A stretch of DNA of 64,000 nucleotides from assembly GCF_003100395.1 (NCBI RefSeq), contig NZ_CP029210.1, forward strand, positions 2,170,001 through 2,234,000, given 5' to 3'. The stretch is from Aquabacterium olei (lineage in GTDB: Bacteria > Pseudomonadota > Gammaproteobacteria > Burkholderiales > Burkholderiaceae_C). A model generated the notes under the pieces. It had not been told where the DNA came from, made no database searches, and worked only from the letters and a program-made list of their open reading frames with translations. Position numbers and translations under genes: made by a program. How positions within the stretch are numbered: the stretch's first letter is position 1; each line of letters starts with the position of its first letter. Shown here piece after piece: positions 33,169 through 41,652 of the stretch.

Positions 33169-35034
33169 TCACGCGGCGAGCTTGCGCAGCGCATCACGGG
33201 CCGCGCGCTTGACCTCGTACATGGCCTTGTCTGCGCGGTCCAGCAGCTCTTCGACCGAGCTGGCGCCGCCGGGCGAGTAGATCTGCACCCCGATGCTGGC
33301 CGACACGGGGATGTCGTGCCCGTCGATTTCCAGCGGGGCGCTCAGGCGTTCGTCCAGCAGGGTGATCAGCTCTTCGTCGATCACCGGGGTGTACAGGCCT
33401 TCGAACAGCACCACGAACTCGTCGCCGGCCAGGCGAGCGACCATGTCGGTGTCGCGCACGCTGCTCTGCAGGCGGTTCGCAAACGTGCACAGCACCCGGT
33501 CGCCCACCTCGTGACCCAGCGTGTCGTTGATCTGCTTGAAGCCATCGAGATCCAGAAAGATCACCGCCATGTGGTGCTCGGACCGGTCGGCACGGGCCAT
33601 GGCCTTGGGCATCTCCGAGATCAGCTCGCGTCGGTTGGGCAGCCCGGTGAGCGGATCTCGCCGCGCCTGCTCTTCCAGCGTGCGCAGCATGGCCTTGCGC
33701 TCGGAGATGTCGTGCAGGAAGGCGCAGTACAGCGTTCGCCCGTCGCACGGCACCGCGCCCAGGCTGACCTCGACCGGCAGCGTGCGGCCGTCGCGCGTCA
33801 GGGCCGTGAGCTCGACCCGTCGGTTGACCCAGGTGCTGTCCGGTGTGCCCAGGGAGGTGTGCGCCGGGCTGCCCCGGTGCGCAGACCGGAGTTCGTGCGG
33901 CACGATGGTCTCGTCGATGCGCAGTCCCAGCGCCTCGTCGCGGCGCCACCCGAACAACTGCTCGGCCTTGCGGTTCCACTCGCAGATCACACCGTGTTCG
34001 TCGATGCAGATGTAGGCGTCGTTGGCATGCTCGAGCACCGCGCGCATCTGACTTTCACGGGCGTGCAGCGCGCGGGTGCGCTCGGCCGCCTTGTCTTCCA
34101 GCGTCTGTCGCAACGCCTGCAGGGCGAGTTCGGCGGCCTTGCGCGCCTGGATGTCTTCGATGACCGCGATGAAATGGCTGGGCCGCCCCTGGTCGTCCAA
34201 CGCCGCAGACACCGACAGATGGACCCACACCACATGCCCCTCGGCGTGCATGTAGCGCTTCTCGAGCGAGTAGGTGCTCCGTTCGCCCTTGCAGACGCGA
34301 GCAGCCAGCGCCAGGTCAGCCTCCAGGTCTTCGGGCACGGTGATGTCCTGAAAGGTCATCTCCAGCAGTTGCGATGCCGAGTAGCCCACAATGTCGGCCA
34401 GGGCCTGGTTGACCTGCAGCCAGCGCCCGTCCAGCGCCACCACGGCCATGCCCACTGCGGCCTGCTCGAGCACCCCCCGGAAACGCGCCTCCGTGCGGGC
34501 CAGCGCCGCCCGTGTCGTACGCGAGCTGTGTCGCGCATGGTGGAGCGTCTCGCGCAGGTGGAGCTCCCGGTTCACCAGCGCGGCCAGGTCGCGCAGCATG
34601 GCGCGGTCCTCGTCGGTCAGCTCGCGGGGTTCGGTGTCCAACACGCACAGTGATCCCAGCGCCAACCCGCTCGACGAGGTCACCGGCACTCCGGCGTAGA
34701 AGCGGATGTGCGGTGCACCGGTCACCAGCGGGTTGTCGTGGAACCGCGGGTCGGCGGAGGCGTCGCGCACCACGAACTCGTGCTGCCCGTGGATCGCATG
34801 GCCGCAGAAGGCCCAGTCCCGAGGCGTCTCGGTGGCATCCAGCCCGACACGGGACTTGAACCACTGGCGGTCGCGGTCGACCAGCGAGAGCGCACTCATG
34901 GGTGTGCCCAGCAGGCGGCTGGCCAGGCGCGTGATGCGGTCGAAAACCTCTTCAGCGTCGGTATCGAGGATGTTCAGCGAGTCGAGCGCCGCCAGGCGGG
35001 CTTCTTCGTCCAGTGGAACACGAGGGGCTTGCAT
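33169..35034 (-). CDS. Diguanylate cyclase with GAF and two PAS domains
   Basis: Soluble 621-residue signalling protein. Order: GAF (about 15-165), PAS (about 180-300), PAS/PAC (about 330-445) and GGDEF (about 455-615). The active site reads AGDEF (in ARLAGDEFVVLF) rather than GGDEF, a variant still common in active cyclases, and an RxxD inhibitory site (RDTD) lies exactly five residues before it, so product inhibition is expected. No membrane segment is seen. It is the last gene of a minus-strand cluster that includes a PAS-GGDEF-EAL protein and a degenerate receiver 27 bases upstream. Confidence 0.9.
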   Translation of the reverse strand: MQAPRVPLDEEARLAALDSLNILDTDAEEVFDRITRLASRLLGTPMSALSLVDRDRQWFKSRVGLDATETPRDWAFCGHAIHGQHEFVVRDASADPRFHDNPLVTGAPHIRFYAGVPVTSSSGLALGSLCVLDTEPRELTDEDRAMLRDLAALVNRELHLRETLHHARHSSRTTRAALARTEARFRGVLEQAAVGMAVVALDGRWLQVNQALADIVGYSASQLLEMTFQDITVPEDLEADLALAARVCKGERSTYSLEKRYMHAEGHVVWVHLSVSAALDDQGRPSHFIAVIEDIQARKAAELALQALRQTLEDKAAERTRALHARESQMRAVLEHANDAYICIDEHGVICEWNRKAEQLFGWRRDEALGLRIDETIVPHELRSAHRGSPAHTSLGTPDSTWVNRRVELTALTRDGRTLPVEVSLGAVPCDGRTLYCAFLHDISERKAMLRTLEEQARRDPLTGLPNRRELISEMPKAMARADRSEHHMAVIFLDLDGFKQINDTLGHEVGDRVLCTFANRLQSSVRDTDMVARLAGDEFVVLFEGLYTPVIDEELITLLDERLSAPLEIDGHDIPVSASIGVQIYSPGGASSVEELLDRADKAMYEVKRAARDALRKLAA

Positions 35035-35061
35035 GGGCTTGCCTTGTTCTGTGAGTTCGGG

Positions 35062-35400
35062 TCAGCCGTGGCGTGCGATGGGCAGCACGGCTTCCAGGCT
35101 GTCCTGCAGCGCATCCCAGGCGCGGACCGGTGGATTGCCGCTGTGGACGTCGTCGCCAAACACCAGAATCCGCGAGTGCGGCGACTGGCGGCGAAAATGG
35201 CGGAGCAGCGCCGGCGAGGCGCCCGCAAATGCGCCGTCCATCACGATGACGGCGACGCGCAGCGTGTTCACGAGCAACGCAGCGTCGGAAAGGCTGGACG
35301 CCGTGGCCAGCAGGCCTGTCGGCTGGGCTGCGCGCCAGCACTGCTCAACGTCGTGCTGGCGCGCCGCATCGGACACCAGCATCAGCAGGGTCGGGTGCAT
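35062..35400 (-). CDS. Degenerate stand-alone receiver-domain protein
   Basis: The 112-residue product has the alternating beta-alpha pattern of a CheY-like receiver: LLMLVSD at the first strand, VAVIVMDGAF with a candidate phospho-Asp near residue 55, and RILVFGDD in strand 4. The acidic pair of strand 1 is reduced to a single Asp, the Met-Pro after the phospho-site is Gly, and the conserved Lys near the end is absent, so phosphorylation is doubtful. Its ATG lies one base after the stop of the PAS-GGDEF-EAL gene and 27 bases before the GAF-PAS-PAS-GGDEF start, so it is surely co-translated with both. A role as a phosphorylation-independent adaptor is a hypothesis. Confidence 0.6.
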   Translation of the reverse strand: MHPTLLMLVSDAARQHDVEQCWRAAQPTGLLATASSLSDAALLVNTLRVAVIVMDGAFAGASPALLRHFRRQSPHSRILVFGDDVHSGNPPVRAWDALQDSLEAVLPIARHG

Positions 35401-35401
35401 C

Positions 35402-37198
35402 TCAGAATTCCATCGGCCGTGAGGGCGCCATCACGACCTCGACCCAGGGGGTGCGGCCAGCCAGAATCGGCGCGAGCGCCTCGGTGTCCAGCGGCCTCGC
35501 GAAGAAGTAGCCCTGCGCCTGATCGCAGCCCAGCTCCATCAGCACCTGAACCTGGTCGAAGGTCTCCACGCCCTCCGCCACGCAATGCATGCCGAAGCGA
35601 TGAGCCAGGCTCACCACGGTCGCCACCACATGGCGGGTGCGGTCGTCGGTGCACAGGTCGGCCACGAAGCTGCGGTCGATCTTGATGCAGCTCACCGGCA
35701 GTCGACGCATGTAGGCCAGCGACGAGTAGCCCGTTCCGAAATCGTCGATCGACAGCGTCAGCCCCAGGTGGCGCAGCCCTTGCAGCGTGGTCACGGCGGC
35801 ATCGAAGTCCTCCAGCAGGATGGACTCCGTCAGCTCCAGCTCGACCAGGTGCGCCGGCACGCGGTGCCGCGCCAGGGCCGCTTCCACACGAGCCACCACG
35901 TCAGGTCGCTTGAACTGGGCAGCCGAGAAGTTCACGGCCACCGGCAGGGTGTTCAGGTGGCCCTCGTTCCAGCGCGCCAGGCTGCGCAGCACACTCTCGA
36001 GCACACGGTCACCCAGTTCGGCAATGAGCCCATGGCGCTCGGCCAGCGGAATGAAGACGCTGGGTGGCACCGGCTTGCCATCCGGGCCCGTCCAGCGGCA
36101 CAGGGCCTCGAGCCCCACCGGCGCGCTGGTGTTCAGACGCACCTTGGGCTGAAAGACCACTTCCAGCCGGCCGGCCACGATGTCCTCGCGCAGGGCGCGC
36201 GTCAGGCGGCGTTCGGCCTCAAGCCGCTCGTAATGCTGGACGGCGGTTTCCAGCCCCCCCGGTGCCTGTCGTGCAGCCGAGGCCTGCAGCAGCGCATCGG
36301 CCGCCCCCAGATGCAGGGCGCCGCCCCCGGGTTCGGCCGCGCCATCGGGGGTGGACAGCACGGCCAGTCCCACCGAAACAGCCACATCCACCGTGCGCCC
36401 CGAATCGAGCTGGTAGCGCGTGGCGACGGCATGGCGCATCTGCTCGGCCATGCGATGGATCTCGGCACGCGGCGTGTCGCTGCCGTCCAGCCCCCCGACG
36501 GCCCAGGCCAGCGCGAACTCATCGGAACCGACGCGGCCCACCACGCACTCCGCGCCATGCTGGGCCGCCGCCTGCGTGCACCGGTGCGCCACCTGGCGCA
36601 GCAGTCCGTCGCCGCAATACAGCCCGTGGTGCTCGTTGATGTCGGTGAAGCCGGTGATGTCCAGCGCCATGAAGGCCAGCGGGCCGGCGCTGGCATGCAG
36701 TCGCTCGGTCGCCTTGATGAAGGCCCGACGCCCCAGCACCCCGGTCACGGCATCGACGCCACCGTAATCCTCGCTCTGCGCCTCGGCCAGCTGCGGCGAA
36801 GACAGCCCGCTGTAGACGCCCAGAAAGTGGGTGGTCTCGCCACCGCCCTCGTTCAACGCCGAGATGCTCAACCATTCGCGAAACAGCCGTCCGTCCTTGC
36901 GACGGTTCCAGATCTCGCCCTGCCAGTGCCCTTCGTCCAGCAAGGCCGTCCACATGCGGCGATAGAAATCGCTGCTCTGCATCTTCGAATGCATGACGGT
37001 GGGGAAGCGGCCCCGCAATTCCTCCAGCGCGTACCCCGTTGCCTGCTCGAACGCCGGGTTGACATGACAGATGCGCCCCGCCGTGTCCGTGATCAGCATC
37101 GGCGACAGCGTGCGATGAAAGGCCTCGTGCAGGAGACGGGGCCCCAGCTCGAAGGCGGGCATCGGCAGCGCGGCCGTCGCGGAATGGGCAGACAACAT
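35402..37198 (-). CDS. Cyclic-di-GMP phosphodiesterase, PAS-GGDEF-EAL
   Basis: Protein of 598 residues: PAS (about 25-135), a degenerate GGDEF domain (about 150-315) and EAL (about 340-590). The GGDEF signature is GSDEF (RVGSDEFALAW) without the RxxD site, so cyclase activity is doubtful; it may bind GTP as a sensor. The EAL domain is complete: EALCRW, NFSAAQF, ELTES, DDFGTGYSSL, KIDRSF and AEGVE are all present with QGYFFARPL at the end, so active hydrolysis is expected. Start at 37198 follows an AGGGG site. It is followed at one base by the receiver-like gene. Confidence 0.9.
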   Translation of the reverse strand: MLSAHSATAALPMPAFELGPRLLHEAFHRTLSPMLITDTAGRICHVNPAFEQATGYALEELRGRFPTVMHSKMQSSDFYRRMWTALLDEGHWQGEIWNRRKDGRLFREWLSISALNEGGGETTHFLGVYSGLSSPQLAEAQSEDYGGVDAVTGVLGRRAFIKATERLHASAGPLAFMALDITGFTDINEHHGLYCGDGLLRQVAHRCTQAAAQHGAECVVGRVGSDEFALAWAVGGLDGSDTPRAEIHRMAEQMRHAVATRYQLDSGRTVDVAVSVGLAVLSTPDGAAEPGGGALHLGAADALLQASAARQAPGGLETAVQHYERLEAERRLTRALREDIVAGRLEVVFQPKVRLNTSAPVGLEALCRWTGPDGKPVPPSVFIPLAERHGLIAELGDRVLESVLRSLARWNEGHLNTLPVAVNFSAAQFKRPDVVARVEAALARHRVPAHLVELELTESILLEDFDAAVTTLQGLRHLGLTLSIDDFGTGYSSLAYMRRLPVSCIKIDRSFVADLCTDDRTRHVVATVVSLAHRFGMHCVAEGVETFDQVQVLMELGCDQAQGYFFARPLDTEALAPILAGRTPWVEVVMAPSRPMEF

Positions 37199-37222
37199 GA
37201 GACCCCTGTGGTGGATGGGGTC

Positions 37223-37281
37223 ACTGTAGGAAGGCGCGCCCGGCGCCGCTGTCAGGAGTTCTTGACGCGTGCTGTCAGGAG
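37223..37281 (-). promoter_or_regulatory. Direct repeats and -10 upstream of the PAS-GGDEF-EAL gene
   Basis: CTCCTGACAGC occurs twice on the minus strand (37271-37281 and 37248-37258), 23 bases apart, just upstream of a TACAGT -10 candidate (37223-37228) with no usable -35. The near copy touches the -35 position. This is the layout of an activator-dependent promoter; the LuxR-type regulator encoded immediately upstream is the natural candidate. Confidence 0.45.
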
Positions 37282-37301
37282 GTGCGGACGGTGCCGCACC
37301 T
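37280..37301 (-). repeat. Hairpin downstream of the LuxR-type regulator gene
   Basis: AGGTGCGG and CCGCACCT form a perfect eight-base-pair stem with a six-base loop, starting seven bases past the stop at 37308. No T-run follows, so termination would be weak; it could be a processing or partial termination site before the next gene. Confidence 0.4.
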
Positions 37302-37307
37302 GCCACA

Positions 37308-37949
37308 TCAAACCGTGTCGTTCTTCACGAGTCCGACGCGAATCGCCCAGCGCACGAGCGCCGTCACGTCGCTCACGCCGATCTTGGTCATCAGCCGGCT
37401 GCGGTAGGTGTCGACCGTCTTGGGCGACAGGTGCAGCGCCTCGCCGATCGCAGCGCTCGACAAGCCATTGACCACCATCGTGGCGATCTGGCGCTCGCGC
37501 CCCGAGAGGCTGGCCAGCGGGTCCGGGGCTGCGTCGGGGGCCGTGGCGCGCAAGGCGATGTCGGCCACGTCGTGGGCCAGATGCCGGCGTCCCTGCAGCA
37601 CGGTCTGGATGGCGGCCAGCACCTCGCGTGCCGAGGAGCCCTTGAGCACATAGCCCGACGCCCCGAGCCTCAAGGCCTCGGTGATGTGCTGCGGCTGCGG
37701 CGACATGGTGAGCACGATGGTGCGGGCGTCCGGCGCGCGCCGCGGCAACTCGGCCAGCACCTCCATGCCGGAGCTAGAGCCCAGATGGAGGTCCAGCAGG
37801 ATCACGTCAGGTTGCAACTGCTGGATATCGGCCAGGGCGGGCCCGGGCTGGTCTGCCTCGCCCACCACCTCGTGGCCGCTGGCTTCCAGCACGGCACGCA
37901 TGCCGTCGCGCACCAGCGCGTGGTCGTCGACCAGATAAACACGACTCAC
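37308..37949 (-). CDS. LuxR/NarL-type response regulator
   Basis: The 213-residue regulator has a receiver with acidic pair DD at 8-9 and phospho-Asp53 (VILLDLHLG), Thr and Lys (VLKGSS) further on, and a C-terminal helix-turn-helix: LSGRERQIATMVVNGLSSAAIGEALHLS followed by KTVDTYRSRLMTKIG. The start is assigned to GTG at 37949, not the ATG 15 bases earlier, because GGGAGG then sits seven bases upstream and the GTG overlaps the kinase stop (GTGA). It is the output partner of the kinase encoded just upstream. Confidence 0.9.
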   Translation of the reverse strand: MSRVYLVDDHALVRDGMRAVLEASGHEVVGEADQPGPALADIQQLQPDVILLDLHLGSSSGMEVLAELPRRAPDARTIVLTMSPQPQHITEALRLGASGYVLKGSSAREVLAAIQTVLQGRRHLAHDVADIALRATAPDAAPDPLASLSGRERQIATMVVNGLSSAAIGEALHLSPKTVDTYRSRLMTKIGVSDVTALVRWAIRVGLVKNDTV

Positions 37950-40483
37950 CGTGCAGCCTCCCATTGCAATTCGACCAGGGTGCCGCCTTCCGGCCGCGGC
38001 ACGACGGCCAGCGTGCCATGAATGGCCAACGCCCGCTCACGCATGCCCACCAGCCCGAGGTGACCGGGACGCCCCATGGCCATGTCCGGCGGCAGCCCGC
38101 ACCCGTTGTCCGTCACGCGCAGGCACAGCAGGCCTTCACGGCCCGACAGCGCAATCTGGATGGACGAGGCCCGGGCATGCTGCAAGGCGTTCACCACCGC
38201 TTCGCGGGCGATCATGAAAGCCGCGTACTCGACGTCGGCCGGCCAGCGCTGGCCGGCATCCTGCAATTCGACATCGAAGACGAGACCGGTCCGGGACGTG
38301 GCTGGCTGGTGGAGCTGCAGTTCGTTGTCCAGCGCGGCGACCAGCCCCTGGTCTTCCAGCAAGGGCGGGCGCAGGTCAACCAGGGCCTCGCGCACTTCGG
38401 CCACGGCCTGCTGGGCCAGACGGTCGACCTTGCCCAGGCGCTCGGACAACGCCTGGTCATCCCGCTGCTGCACGGCCAGCGCCTCGCACGATAGCCGCAG
38501 CGCCGTGAGCGTCTGGCCCAGGCGATCGTGCAGCAGTTGCGCCAGCCGCCGCGTCGTGGCCCGCTCCTGGTCCATCAGCTGATGCGTCAGCTCCGACAAC
38601 TCGAGCTGGTACTGGATTTGTGCCCGCTCGGCGCGCACACGCTCGGTCACGTCGCGCAGCATCGCGGTCAGGACCCGCCGCCCCTGCACCGTGGTCTGAG
38701 AGATCGACGCATCGAGCACCAGCTCCTGCCCATCGCTGCGCAGCCCCGCCACCCGGCCCGAACCCATGGTGCGCCGGCTGACCTGCGAGGCCGAAAAACG
38801 CTGCATGTCCTGCTGGTGCGCCGACCGAACGCGTTCGGGAATCAGCCGGTCCAGCTGCTCGCCCATCATGTCATCGGCCTGCACGCCGAAGATGCGCTCG
38901 GCCGCGGGGTTGAACAGCACGATCCGGCCCGACTCATCGGTGCTGATGACTGCATCGCTGGAAGCCTGGATCACGGCCGCGAGCGTCTCCGTCTGCTCCA
39001 GCAAGCGCTGGTTGGCGTGCCGCTCTGCCGTCAGATCACGAACCTGGGTCAGCACCCCCGCGCTGCCGCCATCGGCGTCGTGCAGGCGCGTGACGGTCCA
39101 TGCCGCCCAGACCTCCTTGCCGGACAAGGTGTCGGCCCGAGCCTGGAAGTGCCAGGCGCCCTCCGGGATCGAGGCGGTTCCCGGCCATGCGGGGGCATCG
39201 GCCGGCCACCGCAACAGCTCGGCAAGCGGTCTGCCCGCCGCATCCGGCGGCCAGTCGAACACGGTGGCCGCCTGCCGGTTCCAGTACACCAGCCGCCCCT
39301 CGTCATCGACGAGAAACAGCGGTGCAGGCATCTGGTCCAACATGCTGCCCAGGCGTTCGGCGTCGGCCAACAAACGCAGCAGCATCTGCTCGCCCGGGCT
39401 GTTGGTGCTGGCCGGACGCACGCGCTGGGCCAGCAGGCGCAGCACGTCGCGGAAGTGCTCGGCAGGCAAGGCGTCCGGGCGACGCGGCACGTGGGCTGCC
39501 ACCGCGTCCAGCATGTCGGCATAGGGCCGGGCCAGCCGCCGGGCCAGCAGGGCCCCCGCCCCCCCGATGAGCAAGGCCGACAGGGCCCCCCAGAACAGCA
39601 CATAGCGCTGGAGCGACCGGGCCGGTGCCAGCGCGGCCTCCAGCGGCTGTGTGGCAAGCACGCTCCAGCCGGAACGCACACCCAGCGGGGTGTCTCCCAC
39701 CGCCACGTGCGCGGCCATGTAGCGGTGCCGCCTGTCGTCCTCCACCGACAACGCATCGACCGACGGGCGCCCCGTCGGCGCCGGCCAGTATGTCGAAGCC
39801 AGCGGCGCGCGGCCCAGCACGACCCGGCCCTCCTGTCCGATGATGGCCAGTTCCATGCTGCGCCGACCATCCGGCGTGCCCAGCACGTCTTCACGCAGCA
39901 GCGCGAAGGCCTTCGCGTCAAAGTGGCTGGCCAGCACGGCCCACACCCGGCCCTGTGCGTCGCGCACCGGCACGGCCAGGTCGGCCACCTCGTCGGGCAC
40001 GCCGATCCCGGCGTCCTGCAGCACGGGCTTGAGCGCCACCGGCGGGTGGAAGCTGCCGAACCAAGGCCCATCGCGGCCATGCACGAACACGGGTCGGCTC
40101 GCAATCGAGCGGCCTTCCAGCAGCCCACCCGAGCCGGCCAGCACCCGTCCATCCAGTGCCACCAGACCCAGCCACACCACGTTGGGGTCCCGCGCCCTGA
40201 AATCATCGAGCGCCGCGCGCCAGGCCTTCACGCCGCCCTGCGAGGACTGCAACGCCGCGTCGCGTCCCAGCAGGTCGATGGCGACCGCGCGACGCGACAG
40301 ATCCCGGTTGAGTTCTTCGGCATAGGTCTGCGCCGCCTGGCCGATGCGGAAGCGGGCACGCCGGGTCAGGTCGTCACCCACGATGCGGTCGACCCCCAGC
40401 AGCATGGCGAGCAGCAGTGCCATGGCCACGGCCAGCGGCACCAGCGGCAGCGCCTTGTGCAGGTTGAGGCGGTGTGCCGGCAT
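37946..40483 (-). CDS. Membrane sensor histidine kinase with periplasmic domain and two PAS domains (NarX-type transmitter)
   Basis: 845 residues. One membrane segment at 12-30, a dCache-like extracytoplasmic domain to about 290, a second segment near 293-313, then two PAS regions (about 375-490 and 500-620). The transmitter is of the HisKA_3 type: the H-box is RLAQLLHDRLGQTL, and the ATP-binding domain has EAVVNALQHAR, DNGCGLP and GHLGLVGMRERA. Such kinases pair with NarL/LuxR regulators, which is exactly the next gene (four-base overlap). The kinase start lies nine bases after the ridA stop, so ybhB-like, ridA, kinase and regulator are probably one operon. Signal unknown. Confidence 0.88.
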   Translation of the reverse strand: MPAHRLNLHKALPLVPLAVAMALLLAMLLGVDRIVGDDLTRRARFRIGQAAQTYAEELNRDLSRRAVAIDLLGRDAALQSSQGGVKAWRAALDDFRARDPNVVWLGLVALDGRVLAGSGGLLEGRSIASRPVFVHGRDGPWFGSFHPPVALKPVLQDAGIGVPDEVADLAVPVRDAQGRVWAVLASHFDAKAFALLREDVLGTPDGRRSMELAIIGQEGRVVLGRAPLASTYWPAPTGRPSVDALSVEDDRRHRYMAAHVAVGDTPLGVRSGWSVLATQPLEAALAPARSLQRYVLFWGALSALLIGGAGALLARRLARPYADMLDAVAAHVPRRPDALPAEHFRDVLRLLAQRVRPASTNSPGEQMLLRLLADAERLGSMLDQMPAPLFLVDDEGRLVYWNRQAATVFDWPPDAAGRPLAELLRWPADAPAWPGTASIPEGAWHFQARADTLSGKEVWAAWTVTRLHDADGGSAGVLTQVRDLTAERHANQRLLEQTETLAAVIQASSDAVISTDESGRIVLFNPAAERIFGVQADDMMGEQLDRLIPERVRSAHQQDMQRFSASQVSRRTMGSGRVAGLRSDGQELVLDASISQTTVQGRRVLTAMLRDVTERVRAERAQIQYQLELSELTHQLMDQERATTRRLAQLLHDRLGQTLTALRLSCEALAVQQRDDQALSERLGKVDRLAQQAVAEVREALVDLRPPLLEDQGLVAALDNELQLHQPATSRTGLVFDVELQDAGQRWPADVEYAAFMIAREAVVNALQHARASSIQIALSGREGLLCLRVTDNGCGLPPDMAMGRPGHLGLVGMRERALAIHGTLAVVPRPEGGTLVELQWEAAR

Positions 40484-40492
40484 GGGGGCTTG

Positions 40493-40855
40493 TCAGGCGC
40501 CGATCTGCCGCGCGACCACCACCACCTCGACCCGCCAGCGCGGATCGGCCAGCGCCGCCTGCACCGTGGCGCGCGGCGGGCTCTGCCCCGGCGCAACCCA
40601 CGCGTCCCACACGGCATTCATGCGGCCGATGTCAGCAATGTCCTTCAAGAAGATCTGCACGCTCACCAGGTGAGCCTTGTCGCTGCCACACTCGGCGAGC
40701 AGGCGGTCGATGTGGCCGAGCACCTCGCCGGTCTGTCCCTCGATGTCGGCCTCGGGATTCAACTCGGGCACCTGCCCTGCCAGCCACACCGTGCCCCCCG
40801 CAATCGCGGCCTCGCTCAGGCGGGCACCCACATGCAGACGCTGCAGCCCGCTCAT
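40493..40855 (-). CDS. ridA: RidA family (YjgF) deaminase-like protein
   Basis: Protein of 120 residues in the RidA/YjgF family, which hydrolyses reactive enamine/imine intermediates of PLP enzymes. The sequence has GGTVWLAGQVPE near 20-31, TGEVLGHIDRLLAECGSDKAHLV and the active-site Arg in PPRATVQAALADPRWRVEVVVVA. Archetypal RidA has a C-terminal Glu after the Arg strand; here the strand reads VEVVVVAR, so the Glu of VEVV may serve. Its ATG overlaps the ybhB-like stop by four bases. Rid subfamily cannot be set with certainty. Confidence 0.82.
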   Translation of the reverse strand: MSGLQRLHVGARLSEAAIAGGTVWLAGQVPELNPEADIEGQTGEVLGHIDRLLAECGSDKAHLVSVQIFLKDIADIGRMNAVWDAWVAPGQSPPRATVQAALADPRWRVEVVVVARQIGA

Positions 40856-41505
40856 GCCGTGCCCGCCGGTTGCGACGCCAGGCGCGGGTTCAGCGTGTAG
40901 GTGCCCGTCAGCGTGGCCTGCGCGAGCACATGGCCCTGCATGGCCTGTCGCACGGCCGGGCCGGTCAGGTCGCCCGCCACCGCCAGCACCGGCACATCGA
41001 GCGCAAACACCGTGAACACGTAATGGTGGATGAGGCTGTCGTTCCACGGCGGGCACGGGCCGTCATAGCCGAAGTAGGCGCCCGCCATGTCGGCATCCCC
41101 CGCAAACCAGCCGGTGTAGTCGTTCAGGCCATGACGGCCCACGCCCCCGGCCGGCAGCGCCGGGCCAGGCTTGCCACGCGGCGTCACGCCCTCGCTGTGG
41201 CTGCCGGCCGCGATCTCGCGCACGGCGGCGGGCAGGTCCACCAGCGTCCAGTGGAAGAAGTCCACACGCGGCAGGTCGGCGGGCACCTCGCGGTCGGGCT
41301 GGTTCACGTCGTCGCCCCGGCTCGGCACATCGCGGTCGTGGCAGATCACCACGAAGGACTGCGTGCCTTCCGGCACATCGGACCACGCCAGATGCGGGTT
41401 CCGGTTGGGGGCCAGGCGCACCCGCGTGGAGGGGTCGATCACGCAGAACGCGAACGCGTCGGGGATGCGTTCGCCATCGGCAAAGCTTTGGCTGAGGAGT
41501 TTCAT
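40852..41505 (-). CDS. YbhB/YbcL family (phosphatidylethanolamine-binding-protein fold) protein
   Basis: The 217-residue product has the PEBP/Raf-kinase-inhibitor fold: NPHLAWSDVPEGTQSFVVICHDRDVP with the anion-pocket D.D.P pattern near 37-62, FFHWTLVDLPAAVREI and the C-terminal YDGPCPPWNDSLIHHYVFTVFALD. It is longer than typical YbhB (about 160-180 residues), with extra loops around DDVNQPDREVPADLPR and GKPGPALPAGGVGRHG. No signal peptide. A GGAG site precedes the ATG. Function of bacterial members is unknown; it is the first gene of the ridA-kinase-regulator operon and diverges from nemR-like. Confidence 0.82.
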   Translation of the reverse strand: MKLLSQSFADGERIPDAFAFCVIDPSTRVRLAPNRNPHLAWSDVPEGTQSFVVICHDRDVPSRGDDVNQPDREVPADLPRVDFFHWTLVDLPAAVREIAAGSHSEGVTPRGKPGPALPAGGVGRHGLNDYTGWFAGDADMAGAYFGYDGPCPPWNDSLIHHYVFTVFALDVPVLAVAGDLTGPAVRQAMQGHVLAQATLTGTYTLNPRLASQPAGTA

Positions 41506-41617
41506 CAGGGTGTCTCCGTTTCGGACAGATCCGGTCGGCGCCATGCTAGCGCGGCTTCGCGGCAAGCGTGGCCCGTGTGGCGTCGCAAGCCCACAGCAGG
41601 ACATTTCCGCTTCCCGC

Positions 41618-41646
41618 TTGCATTCCAAGACGACTGGTCATATTAT
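41618..41646 (+). promoter_or_regulatory. Promoter of the nemR-like/nemA operon with internal dyad
   Basis: TTGCAT (41618-41623), 17 bases, TATTAT (41641-41646). The start would be at about 41653, the A of the start codon. An imperfect dyad GAC-N5-GTC at 41629-41639 lies between the two hexamers, a typical repressor position. Confidence 0.5.
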
Positions 41647-41652
41647 TTCTTC

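Noticed and set aside
38528..40900. Plus-strand open frame of 790 codons opposite the histidine kinase gene
   Set aside because: Shadow frame; the minus strand has complete kinase motifs and coupled neighbours.
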